This document shows, piece by piece, positions 44,964 to 53,745 of a stretch of DNA of 64,000 nt (position 1 is its first letter; each line of letters begins with the position of its first letter). The notes under the pieces are model-generated. The model had not been told where the DNA came from, did no database searches, and saw nothing but the letters and a program-made list of their open reading frames with translations. Source of the DNA: Buttiauxella sp. A111 (GTDB taxonomy: Bacteria; Pseudomonadota; Gammaproteobacteria; Enterobacterales; Enterobacteriaceae); assembly GCF_014189855.1 (NCBI RefSeq), contig NZ_BJFN01000001.1, forward strand, positions 620,001-684,000. Reading direction: 5' to 3'. The position numbers were made by a program, and so were the translations under genes.

Positions 44964-47249
44964 TTATGCCATTATCGTTTTGTCATCGTCCATTACATCA
45001 TTGGAATGCTGACTATCGATCATCGCCAAATATTCATCCATTAGTTGTTCAGAGATAGGCACGAAAGGCGCGTCAGGGTCGACCTGATTGGGTAAACTTT
45101 CGTATAACCATGCTAGTTTTTCGCCGTAGTTGGTTGATGTTAAATACTTCACCTCTCCGTAGGATAAGAAATCTATTAGAATTTTTTCATTAATAGTTTT
45201 ATCTCCTTTTCTTTCCCCTGGAGTTTTACTTAAATGCTGCATAACATTATCATAATCAGCCTTGCTTTGTACCCACTTCAGTGCCTTAAATATAGCCTGC
45301 TTACGTAATTTTATTGGGCCACGCTTCCAGTAGTTAAAGGTGAATGGGTTAAGATTTTGATTGCGTGGATCAATTGAATCAACCCAGCTAATATCCATTA
45401 GCTGGGCAATAATTGCACCTTTTGTCTCAGGTGGAGAATATTTTAACTGGTTGGGGTTGTCCCGGATGCTATTCATTAAAGCAACTCGTTTATTCTCATT
45501 TTTCAAATCCAGTTTTAATCTTCCGATGATATCATCAACCTCTCCAATCATTACAGCGGCAGCCTCTATCCCTTGCGCTGCCATTATCAAAGGAATCGTG
45601 CATAACGTTTTAAATGAATCACCTTCCATCATCTGTTCTAATTTTTGATAATCAACATTCCTAAGCATATACATAAAGCTTTTCATGAACGCTGCGAAAG
45701 TTCCGCCGTCCACTTCAAAACCTACGCTGCCTTTTGCGCCAACCCCCCAACAAAATGCGGCTTTGCAATAGATACGAAAACGCCCCTGAATATAGGTTAC
45801 ATAAAAGACTCCACTTCCCCCGGCACCAGCCTGGACAGTGACACCCATTTCCAGTTTTGCTATTTCAGCGAATTTTTTCTCTTTAGGGACAATGGCACTC
45901 TTGTCGTCATGCTTTATGTTTTTCGCTTCTATAGAACTGGTGTCATCAGGGTGAGGGTCAAACCATTCTATAGCACCACTGATGTTTCCCCCGGCTTGTA
46001 TACCAACGAATGCCCCAATCTCTCCCCCAGCCTGCGCTTCCGGAATTTTGGGATTCACCAGATTAACCCGTCGTTGCCCCGGCGGTGGAGGTGGTGGCAA
46101 TGTAGTTGAACGCCCACGAATACCATACCCTTTCCCCATTTCACCACTCCAGTCCATTTCCACGCCAAGTTCAATACCAAGGCTTGCCCCCACACTTCCG
46201 GACAGGACTGTTTTAATTGCAAACCGCAAAGCACCCATATTACAGATACCGTCCGGAGTTTCTGGTGTCACTTTGCCGGGGAACAATAAACTGATGCCAA
46301 GACGATCGGGTAGGTACAACGAGGCCTCTGCCTTTGCCTCGCCTAGCGCAAAGCTGGCATGCCCCTCGATTTTTCCTTTAACTTTACCCTTTAGCGGATT
46401 AAATTCGCCTTCCAGACCCGCTCCCTGGCTATAACGCATTAGCTGAGCCTGCGCACCGATATCAACATATTGATCGTAGACCGACTCATCCCCTTTCCCA
46501 CCGTCTTTCGGCCAGGAGAGAGATTTATTCATCTCTGTTGCCCAGTTCGTCAAAATGACGTTACTGTCTTCAATTAACTCAAGCTTTACTTTTTTTTCTG
46601 TTTCTTTTAACTGTTCTTTCAGTACTTGAGTATCTATTTTGGCTTTGCGAACTGTTCGCGTGACATTATTACCCTCTGCATCCTGCGTGGTAATACTTTT
46701 GTTTTCATATTTAATAAAACTGGCTTCACCACTTTTTTTATCCACTTCGCTTAGCTGATATCTCCGCCAGTGGCTACTTATTTTGTCTGAACGAACATAA
46801 GTACTTTTAAACCCGGTAACTGAGTTTTTTTTAAGAGGTATGAGCTCCATTATTCCAATGGCTGTGTCTTTCATTTTATCATCCAGAAGCTCACCCTCTG
46901 GTGGATTTTTAGTTAAAGACATTAATTCATTACGTAGTGCTTTATTCGCTTTATTCAGGTCATCATACGCTTTTTGAATTTTATCTTGCCCTTTTCTTTC
47001 TGGTTGACGCCCAGCCTGGCTTAGAGCTTCGAAATTTACATCATCTAAGGTTTTTTGGGCTTGCTTTAATTTCTCCAGTAAACTGGCCATTAAGTCATGC
47101 TCTTGTTCCAGTACTTTGCTACCAGAGGCATCGACACAAAGCAATGTGGCGCTTCCAGGATGGAAATAAACTTCTGGCGCATGTTTACCCTTTACTTCAG
47201 TACTTTTAATTTCCTGAGCTGTCTTACTTTCCTGTTCGCCGCTGGCCAT
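44964..47249 (-). CDS. Putative VgrG2-linked T6SS effector of unknown activity
   Basis: 761 aa, no signal peptide. N-terminal helical/charged part about 45-250; central Gly/Ala-rich region about 255-495 (GHASFALGEAKAEASLYLPD, SVGASLGIELGVEMDWSG) interrupted by a polyproline stretch TLPPPPPPGQ; then a mostly helical part with hydrophobic segments near 500-575 (IPLIMAAQGIEAAAVMIGEV) and an acidic end. No enzyme motif is seen. Position directly after vgrG2 and before immunity-like lipoproteins makes it the probable cargo; the hydrophobic parts would suit membrane damage, but this is inference. AT-richer than the core genes. Confidence 0.7.
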   Translation of the reverse strand: MASGEQESKTAQEIKSTEVKGKHAPEVYFHPGSATLLCVDASGSKVLEQEHDLMASLLEKLKQAQKTLDDVNFEALSQAGRQPERKGQDKIQKAYDDLNKANKALRNELMSLTKNPPEGELLDDKMKDTAIGIMELIPLKKNSVTGFKSTYVRSDKISSHWRRYQLSEVDKKSGEASFIKYENKSITTQDAEGNNVTRTVRKAKIDTQVLKEQLKETEKKVKLELIEDSNVILTNWATEMNKSLSWPKDGGKGDESVYDQYVDIGAQAQLMRYSQGAGLEGEFNPLKGKVKGKIEGHASFALGEAKAEASLYLPDRLGISLLFPGKVTPETPDGICNMGALRFAIKTVLSGSVGASLGIELGVEMDWSGEMGKGYGIRGRSTTLPPPPPPGQRRVNLVNPKIPEAQAGGEIGAFVGIQAGGNISGAIEWFDPHPDDTSSIEAKNIKHDDKSAIVPKEKKFAEIAKLEMGVTVQAGAGGSGVFYVTYIQGRFRIYCKAAFCWGVGAKGSVGFEVDGGTFAAFMKSFMYMLRNVDYQKLEQMMEGDSFKTLCTIPLIMAAQGIEAAAVMIGEVDDIIGRLKLDLKNENKRVALMNSIRDNPNQLKYSPPETKGAIIAQLMDISWVDSIDPRNQNLNPFTFNYWKRGPIKLRKQAIFKALKWVQSKADYDNVMQHLSKTPGERKGDKTINEKILIDFLSYGEVKYLTSTNYGEKLAWLYESLPNQVDPDAPFVPISEQLMDEYLAMIDSQHSNDVMDDDKTIMA

Positions 47250-47274
47250 ATTTTTCTCCTATTTTACAGGTCAG

Positions 47275-49785
47275 TCAAAGTAACTCTATTTTCAGTGCAT
47301 CGGGTAGCGAAGTAAAAATATCGATTGTTTTTCCTTCCGAATCAGTTCTGCCTTCATAAATTTTTCCTTCGCCTGTTGTTATCCGATAACAAGCGTTGGG
47401 CATAATTTCGCCATCATCTTCACTACGAGCAATAAAGTTCTCAGCGTATCCCTTTGGCAATTCAGGCATTTCAACATCATAATCCGCTGGCCCCATTTTT
47501 TGCACATTTGTAGACTTAAGCAAAATATTACCCGGGCAGCCTAACTCTATATTTCCACCGCTGAGTTTTATATATGCCCCTGCGCAATTCACCACCAGCT
47601 CTGTTGCAGCTGTAATTTCCACCTTGCCTTCCACACTGGTAACGGTGATGTCCTTTTTTGCCAGCGCTTCAATGTTGTCGTCCTGTGCCTGGATTTCTAC
47701 TTTCCCTTTTGCTGCAAACAACTTCATGCCCGTCTTACGCGCCAGCATGCTGATGGCTTCTCCGGCGGCAACGGTAAAACGCTTCATCGCGCTGATGTCG
47801 GTGTTTTGCTGCGACATGATCCCTACGCTGGCACTGCCCGATGCCAGACGAACGGCTTGTGGGCTGCTGATGCTCACGCCCTGAGGGGCATTCAGAACCA
47901 TTCCCGGTTGGACCAGCTCTTTGAGGGCCGTGGTCAGCGCCTGCTGGCTTTGGGTATCGGATGGTAATGCCAGAGCACCTTCAGCCGCTGCAGATAAGCT
48001 TTTCGCAATACTCAGCGCACTTTCCAGTTGAGTAATCGCTTCCTTCATCCCCAGCATCATTCCACTGGCTGATGACTGCGCATCAGCAGTAATAAACACG
48101 CCCGCTCCCCCACGAACCGCAACCCATTTATCTGTCCTCAGCTCCGCCCCTTCCCCACGCAACGCCCTTTCGGCATCCACATTGTGCCCAAGATTAAGCT
48201 GGGTTTTGCCGCCGTACTCGGTGCTGAGCTTGATGTGCTCTTCGCCACGCTTATCTTCCAGGCGAATTTTGTTCAGCGCAGGTGTGCGTATCACGTTGCG
48301 GGTGTTGTTCTTTTCCGTCACATGATCGACATGACGTGAGTCGTGCAGCGCATGGGCGATATACGGGCGGTCCGGGTCACCGTCGTGGAAGGCAATCGCC
48401 ACTTCCGTGCCCTGAATCAATGGGAAGTGGATACCGTAAACGTCACCCCCGTAAGGTTTGGCGAGGCGCACCGGCATGCTTTCCTGGCCCTGCGTTTTAT
48501 CATCCTGGTCGGCATCAAATTTCACGCGATACAGGCCGGAGGCATCCTGCCAGGCGTAGATGTCATTGGCTTTCGCGCTGGTGACGCGTGCCATCATGGT
48601 GCCGCTGACTTTTGGACGTGGTTTCAGTGCCGGACGCCAGCACAGGGTTTCGCTGAAGGGGATAGCCATCCAGTCCACCACTAATGCATTCTTGCGGCTG
48701 GCACTGAAAAAAGTTCCAGTGATGATCACACCATTATTCAGAGCGGCAGGTAATGTCGGCACGATGACCGTTTCCGTGATCGTTAATACCTGACCAGGAC
48801 TGAGGGTTGCATCATTCGCAGAACCGACGATAAGTGTCTGATTCGATAAAAAGCGCTCATGATCCAGACGGACCACAAAGTTACCGGTCTCGGCCGCCGG
48901 GTCGATTTTAGCGCCAGTGTCCAGGTGGCGGGGTTTGTAGTGATAAACTTCACCATAGTTCACGCTATCGCCGTCACCACTGGTCACATCGGCTTTGGCG
49001 GACTGCAGGACTTTCTGGGCTTCACGATAGTTGTAGTCTTTGGCGGTCACGGCGGCCTCAACGACATTGTGCTGCACATTCAGCCCCCATGCTGATTCAG
49101 CGCCGCTGTCGCTCATGCCCGATGGGCTGTTCAGTGGAAGCGTTTTGCCGAATTGATACGCACTTTGTTTATCGCCAAAATGCACCACTTCAGTCTGGGT
49201 GTCCGGTTGCAGGGTGAAGAAATAGAAGATCCCCACCTCGGAAAGCAGGCGCTGAATAAACGCCAGATCACTTTCCTGATACTGGTTTATCTGCTCGCGT
49301 CTCGGATAGGTCTGCTTAAGGGTAAACTCATATTCCCAGCCCTTAAGGCCATGCTCATCAAGGATCTGCTTCACGACATCTGGCACAGATTTATTCACGA
49401 AGAAGCGGTGAGTACGGAACTGGTTATTCAGTAATGCCAGGAAAGGTGACAGCGTTATCTGATACAGAGACTGATCTTTTGAGCTACTAATCCGCTCAAA
49501 ATTTGTCACCACTCCGTGAACCACTTTTTGTTCTTTCAGACTCTGCAACAAACCCGTACCCATTGTCAGGCTGGCCGATTTACGCAACAACTGGCTGGCA
49601 TCAATGTCCTTATCCGGGCTGGTAAAATGAATGGTGTAACAATACAGTTCACTCATTGTTTCCGTACCCGCAAAATCCTCGACATCAAGAAGGGACGAGC
49701 AAGAAGGAATATCCAGACGGTAGCGATTAAGGGTGTTTCCCGTAATGGCTGACAATGTATTTTGCAACGTATCAGGAAGACTCAT
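47275..49785 (-). CDS. vgrG: T6SS spike protein VgrG2 (TssI)
   Basis: 836 aa from ATG 49785 (MSLPDTLQNTL), with GGAG about 9 bases upstream; the frame is open 17 codons further. Same architecture as VgrG1, with OB-fold and DUF2345 parts almost identical. The tail after GPADYDVEMPELPKGY is short and unlike VgrG1, with a transthyretin-like ACYRITTGEGKIYEGRTDSEG. It ends 25 bp before the 761-aa effector gene, which it probably carries. Confidence 0.94.
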   Translation of the reverse strand: MSLPDTLQNTLSAITGNTLNRYRLDIPSCSSLLDVEDFAGTETMSELYCYTIHFTSPDKDIDASQLLRKSASLTMGTGLLQSLKEQKVVHGVVTNFERISSSKDQSLYQITLSPFLALLNNQFRTHRFFVNKSVPDVVKQILDEHGLKGWEYEFTLKQTYPRREQINQYQESDLAFIQRLLSEVGIFYFFTLQPDTQTEVVHFGDKQSAYQFGKTLPLNSPSGMSDSGAESAWGLNVQHNVVEAAVTAKDYNYREAQKVLQSAKADVTSGDGDSVNYGEVYHYKPRHLDTGAKIDPAAETGNFVVRLDHERFLSNQTLIVGSANDATLSPGQVLTITETVIVPTLPAALNNGVIITGTFFSASRKNALVVDWMAIPFSETLCWRPALKPRPKVSGTMMARVTSAKANDIYAWQDASGLYRVKFDADQDDKTQGQESMPVRLAKPYGGDVYGIHFPLIQGTEVAIAFHDGDPDRPYIAHALHDSRHVDHVTEKNNTRNVIRTPALNKIRLEDKRGEEHIKLSTEYGGKTQLNLGHNVDAERALRGEGAELRTDKWVAVRGGAGVFITADAQSSASGMMLGMKEAITQLESALSIAKSLSAAAEGALALPSDTQSQQALTTALKELVQPGMVLNAPQGVSISSPQAVRLASGSASVGIMSQQNTDISAMKRFTVAAGEAISMLARKTGMKLFAAKGKVEIQAQDDNIEALAKKDITVTSVEGKVEITAATELVVNCAGAYIKLSGGNIELGCPGNILLKSTNVQKMGPADYDVEMPELPKGYAENFIARSEDDGEIMPNACYRITTGEGKIYEGRTDSEGKTIDIFTSLPDALKIELL
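48164..48322. repeat. Exact 159-bp repeat within vgrG2 (shared with vgrG1)
   Basis: The partner of 33176-33334 in the same orientation, about 15 kb apart. Recombination between the copies would delete tssA, tssM, PAAR, the SUMF1 array and the effector. Confidence 0.9.
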
Positions 49786-49887
49786 GAATGTTACTCCGTG
49801 GTAATAACCGGCTCTCCATGGTTGTGCACACACCATAGCCAGCTAATGACAGTCAGGTTTATTGAGAAGGGAATGAATGTTCTCGAT

Positions 49888-50208
49888 TTAGCTATATAAC
49901 CAGTGCCCGGCCTTTGCCGACGCAATAAACATTTCAATGGTTAATGGTATTTTATGTTGATTGACAGCTTTGCGTGAAAAGATGGATTTAACCTTCCAGG
50001 GATAATAACTGCTGAGAGAGAATCCAGCCGAATTAACCTTAAAAAAGGTAAAAAACTTTTCGGCCATTTCTGCAACATCATCGGCCTCATATAGATCCTG
50101 TAAAGGCGCGTTATCGTCGATATCAATTTTTTTCATCAGCAGGCTGGTTACCAGCGGTAGCTCATTTTTGATAAAAATCCTGACGTTATCTTCGATCGTT
50201 GCATGCAT
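49888..50208 (-). CDS. DUF1493-like small protein
   Basis: 106 aa, no signal peptide. The build (helical start, D-x-DA-x-L, MAEKFFTFFKVNSAGFSLSSYYP, then a C-terminal strand-helix) fits the DUF1493 family, which resembles acyl-carrier proteins, though I see no clear phosphopantetheine Ser motif. It overlaps the gene upstream by one base, so the two form a coupled pair. It stands between clpV and vgrG2. A cognate cytosolic antitoxin/immunity or chaperone role is possible but unproven. Confidence 0.6.
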   Translation of the reverse strand: MHATIEDNVRIFIKNELPLVTSLLMKKIDIDDNAPLQDLYEADDVAEMAEKFFTFFKVNSAGFSLSSYYPWKVKSIFSRKAVNQHKIPLTIEMFIASAKAGHWLYS

Positions 50209-50660
50209 CAGAATTTATCCTCCGGCCGGGCAATAGTGTTGTATCTGCTGACAGTATTGAAACTTATCATGCTGACGTCATAGGCCAGTATAACCCAGCC
50301 TAAAACAGGAACCGCCCGGCCGGCAAACGCCCCCAAATTATTAACCCAGAACACTTTAACGCCGCGTAATGAAAAAGACTTTTTTGTCAGCGTTGGCAGA
50401 ATACGTTTCTTAAATTTATAACTGAGATGTTTGCGGAAAAAAAGTGATGCATGCGATGTGCCAGGTGTTGCCGTCAGGGGCTTGCCCGGAATATGAATAC
50501 TATTATTACCAAGGATCAATGAAGCGACACCAATAATATCCTTGATGCCCAATTGCTTTTCTGTTTCATCCACCAGAATCCAAAACAGCAACTCATATGC
50601 GGTCAGATTATTTAAGCCATTAAAAAAATAGGTGCCGTTAAGCTCTTCAACTGTATCCAT
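50208..50660 (-). CDS. Small membrane-associated protein paired with DUF1493
   Basis: 150 aa from ATG 50660, with GGAAAG 8 bases upstream; a GTG 9 bases earlier is an alternative. Features: a conserved-looking core with HIPGKPLTATPGTSHAS, basic stretch YKFKKRILPTLTKK, and a C-terminal hydrophobic helix AGRAVPVLGWVILAYDVSMI of the sort seen in membrane-active T6SS or phage proteins. I do not recognise a named family. Its coupling to the DUF1493 gene suggests an effector/immunity or effector/adaptor pair. Confidence 0.6.
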   Translation of the reverse strand: MDTVEELNGTYFFNGLNNLTAYELLFWILVDETEKQLGIKDIIGVASLILGNNSIHIPGKPLTATPGTSHASLFFRKHLSYKFKKRILPTLTKKSFSLRGVKVFWVNNLGAFAGRAVPVLGWVILAYDVSMISFNTVSRYNTIARPEDKF

Positions 50661-50744
50661 CGATGTCACTTTCCAGGTTCTGATTCAATGAACGGATATA
50701 GCAGGCTGCATTTGAAGTCATACGCAGCCGCTGGCGTTAAACCA

Positions 50745-53384
50745 CTACATCTCGGCGTCAAACTCCAACACAATCCCGTCCTCTTCATCCCAGCCCAGCG
50801 CCAGTGAGGTCGTCTTTTGCTGCCCGGCTTTACGTTGCAACAACTGCTGGCTCAGCACTGGCAAAATCTGCTGGTTAAGCAGGCTGTCGATGTTGCGCGC
50901 GCCGGTGTCCGGCAGCAGGCAGGCGGCAACCAGCGTGTCGTAGAGACTCTCTTCGATAGTGGTCTGCAGACCGTAATGGCGGTTCAGGCGCTTCGCCACC
51001 TGGGTGAGTTTCATCTCAACGATGGTGCGCAGCGCGGTGGCGTTCAGCGGGCGGTAAATCAGCGTCTGGAAGCGGGCCAGCAGCGCGGGCTGGAAGTGGT
51101 CACGCAAAATCGGGCGCAGCAGTTCCTGTAAATCCCCGTCGGTCGCTTCCGGTTGCTCATCCAGCATCTGCATAATGTGGTCGGAGCCGAGGTTAGCGGT
51201 CATCAGAATGACGGTGTTACGGAAGTCGATTTCACGCCCTTCACCGTCACGCATAAAACCACGGTCGAACACCTGGTAGAACAGATTAATCACGTCGCGG
51301 TGGGCTTTTTCCACTTCATCAAGCAGCACAACGCTGTACGGGCGTTTACGTACCGCTTCGGTCAGAATGCCGCCCTGGCCGTAACCGACGTAGCCCGGAG
51401 GGGAACCCTTGAGCTGGGAAACGGTATGCGCTTCCTGGTATTCGGACAGGTTAATGGTGATGAGGGATTTTTCTCCACCGAACAGGCTGTCGGCCAGTGC
51501 CAGCGCGGTTTCAGTTTTACCCACGCCGCTCGGACCAACCAGCAGGAACACACCCAGCGGGCCGTTCTCTGACGTGAGGCCCGTTTTGGCAGCGCGCAGA
51601 CGCTGGGCCATGTCGACAAGCGCGTGGTCCTGGCCCACGACGCGGGTGGCAAGATGGTTTTCCAGCATCAATAAATCGGTTTGTTCGTCTTTCAGCAGGC
51701 TGGTCAGCGGCACGCCGGTCCAGTCTGCAATCACGTTGGCGACGGTGCGCACGTCCACATCGAGCGAGAGCAGCGGGTTGCTGTGTTGCAGGTCGCTGAG
51801 TTGCTGTTGCAGGCTGTTGATTTCTTCCTGGCGACTGATGTCCTGACGCACGTCCAACAGTTGTTGCGTCAGCGCTTTTTCGGCGTGGTACTGAGTTTCC
51901 AGGGCGGCGAGCTGTTCTTCCAGTGTGGCGCACTGTTGTTCAATCTGCTCAATACGTTCGCCGTGGGTTTTGCTCCCGAGTGCGATATCTTCCAGCAACG
52001 CCTGTTCTTCCATTTCCAGCGCACTGATTTGTGCTTTCAGCTGTGTTAGCGCTTCCGGCAGGGTGTCGAGGCTCATGCGCACGCGAGCAGAGGCAGTGTC
52101 GAGCAGATCGACCGCTTTGTCCGGCAACTGGCGGCCGGTGATGTAGCGGCGTGACAGGCTGACCGCCGCTTTCACCGCTTCATCGGTGATGTGTACGCCG
52201 TGGTGCTGGGCGTAGCGGGATTTCAGGCCGCGCAGCATCAGACAGGCCATTTCGTCGTCCGGTTCGTCGACTTTCACAATCTGGAAGCGGCGTTCAAGCG
52301 CGGCATCGCGCTCGAAGTACTGTTTGTATTCGCTCCACGTGGTGGCCGCGATGGTGCGCAGTTCGCCACGGGCCAGCGCGGGTTTGAGCAGGTTAGCGGC
52401 ATCCGCACCGCCCGCCTGGTTGCCTGCACCGATGATGGTGTGTGCTTCGTCGATAAACAGTAAAACCGGCGTCGGGGAGTTCTGCACCGCATCAATGACG
52501 TTTTTCAGGCGCTGTTCAAACTCGCCCTTCACGCCCGCACCCGCCTGCAACAGGCCCAGGTCGAGAGTGCGCAGGCTGACGGTTTTCAGACTATCCGGCA
52601 CGTTACCTTCGGCAATACGCAGTGCCAGACCTTCGACCAGCGCGGTTTTGCCGACGCCCGGCTCGCCGACCAGAATGGGGTTGTTTTTGCGCCGACGGGA
52701 GAGAATATCCACCATCTGGCGGATTTCATTGTCGCGACCGAATACCGGGTCAATGCTGCCCGCTTTCGCTTTGGCGGTGACGTCGAGGGTGAATTTGTCG
52801 AGTGCGGCCTGTAGCGCTTCGCTTAAGGTATTGCCGGAAACACTGGCCTCGCGTGGCGATTCACTCAGCGTGGAAGGCGACTGGCTCAGGCTTTCCTGCT
52901 GTTGCAGCTCCGGACGTTCATCGGACTGTGCATCCAGCAGCGGTTTCAGGCGGTTAATCTGCGTTTCGCTTAAGGAGAACAGTGGCCATAACCCTTCGCA
53001 GCGCAGCAGTTTCGGTTTGGCAATCAGCGCTTCGAGCAGGTGCACGCTACGGATGGTCTGGTTGTCATCCTGCAAAGACGCCGCCAGCCACGCGCCTTTC
53101 ATCAGCGCTTCAAGGTCTGTCGCCAGTTGCGGACGAGTCGACACGGAACGTGGGAGCGCATCGAGGTGCTCCAGCAGGCTTTGCCACAAACTGTCCATGT
53201 CCCATTCGTAGCGACGCGCCAGTACGGTGATGTCGCCCTCACCCAGTTCAAGGAGTTTTAACAGCCAGTGCTCGATGGTGATTTCAGCGTGGGCACGGGT
53301 CTGACACAGCGTGGCAGCGGCTTCCAGCGCTTTTGCGCAGTACGGGTTAAGACGACGAAGTAGTACAGCGGACTGGTGTTCCAT
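50745..53384 (-). CDS. clpV: T6SS sheath-recycling ATPase ClpV (TssH)
   Basis: 879 aa, AAA+ Clp/Hsp100. An N-terminal repeat domain (about 1-160) binds TssC, and a linker to about 195 follows. ATPase 1 has Walker A GEPGVGKT at about 240 and Walker B LLFIDEAH. A coiled-coil middle domain lies at about 430-540 and ATPase 2 has GPSGVGKT at about 620. It extracts contracted TssBC sheath for reuse. ATG is preceded by AAAGGAAC. It lies 361 bp from hcp, separated by a terminator and a repeat element. Confidence 0.96.
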   Translation of the reverse strand: MEHQSAVLLRRLNPYCAKALEAAATLCQTRAHAEITIEHWLLKLLELGEGDITVLARRYEWDMDSLWQSLLEHLDALPRSVSTRPQLATDLEALMKGAWLAASLQDDNQTIRSVHLLEALIAKPKLLRCEGLWPLFSLSETQINRLKPLLDAQSDERPELQQQESLSQSPSTLSESPREASVSGNTLSEALQAALDKFTLDVTAKAKAGSIDPVFGRDNEIRQMVDILSRRRKNNPILVGEPGVGKTALVEGLALRIAEGNVPDSLKTVSLRTLDLGLLQAGAGVKGEFEQRLKNVIDAVQNSPTPVLLFIDEAHTIIGAGNQAGGADAANLLKPALARGELRTIAATTWSEYKQYFERDAALERRFQIVKVDEPDDEMACLMLRGLKSRYAQHHGVHITDEAVKAAVSLSRRYITGRQLPDKAVDLLDTASARVRMSLDTLPEALTQLKAQISALEMEEQALLEDIALGSKTHGERIEQIEQQCATLEEQLAALETQYHAEKALTQQLLDVRQDISRQEEINSLQQQLSDLQHSNPLLSLDVDVRTVANVIADWTGVPLTSLLKDEQTDLLMLENHLATRVVGQDHALVDMAQRLRAAKTGLTSENGPLGVFLLVGPSGVGKTETALALADSLFGGEKSLITINLSEYQEAHTVSQLKGSPPGYVGYGQGGILTEAVRKRPYSVVLLDEVEKAHRDVINLFYQVFDRGFMRDGEGREIDFRNTVILMTANLGSDHIMQMLDEQPEATDGDLQELLRPILRDHFQPALLARFQTLIYRPLNATALRTIVEMKLTQVAKRLNRHYGLQTTIEESLYDTLVAACLLPDTGARNIDSLLNQQILPVLSQQLLQRKAGQQKTTSLALGWDEEDGIVLEFDAEM

Positions 53385-53415
53385 AGACGTTGTTCCTTTT
53401 TAACGCTCGTCATAC

Positions 53416-53514
53416 TTCGGCCTGCAGGTGCGTTGGCTGCATTTGCTCACCCCAGTCACTTACTAAAGTAAGCTCCTGGGGATTTACAAACTTGCCGCCT
53501 TCCTGCAGACCGAA
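53416..53514. repeat. Imperfect palindromic intergenic repeat between hcp and clpV
   Basis: About 99 bp of nested inverted repeats: outer TTCGG/CCGAA, then CTGCAGG/CCTGCAG, inner CCCCAG/CTGGGG and central CTTACT/AGTAAG. It resembles a dispersed enterobacterial intergenic element that I remember from Escherichia, Serratia and Yersinia, but whose name I cannot give. A fragment of the same family (GCAGCCAACGC) recurs at about 53707. It would form a long hairpin in RNA from either strand. Confidence 0.65.
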
Positions 53515-53641
53515 TTATTTAGAGCCCTCGTATTCAGAGTTTCAGACACGCTACCGCCCATCGCTGTATACCAAAGCGCATAAGGTCGGAAGGCTGTAAG
53601 GGATTTTGTTTGCTCAGCCGTCTGATTTTTTAAACGACTCA

Positions 53642-53677
53642 GAAAACAAAAACTGCGGACAGACAGTCCTGTCCGCA
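53642..53677 (-). terminator. Rho-independent terminator after hcp
   Basis: On the minus strand TGCGGACAG and CTGTCCGCA form a 9-bp stem with a 6-base loop, followed by GTTTTTGTTTTC. It lies about 70 bp past the hcp stop and would separate the tssBCKL-ompA-hcp transcript from clpV, allowing higher Hcp output. Confidence 0.85.
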
Positions 53678-53745
53678 TCAAACCTTTACCCTAAATAGCC
53701 CGTGCTGCAGCCAACGCCGCTACAGCGCGGAATATGACGAGTAAC

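Noticed and set aside
52324..53211. A 295-codon plus-strand frame opposite clpV
   Set aside because: Fully antisense to the conserved ClpV ATPase domains; no start signal or homology.
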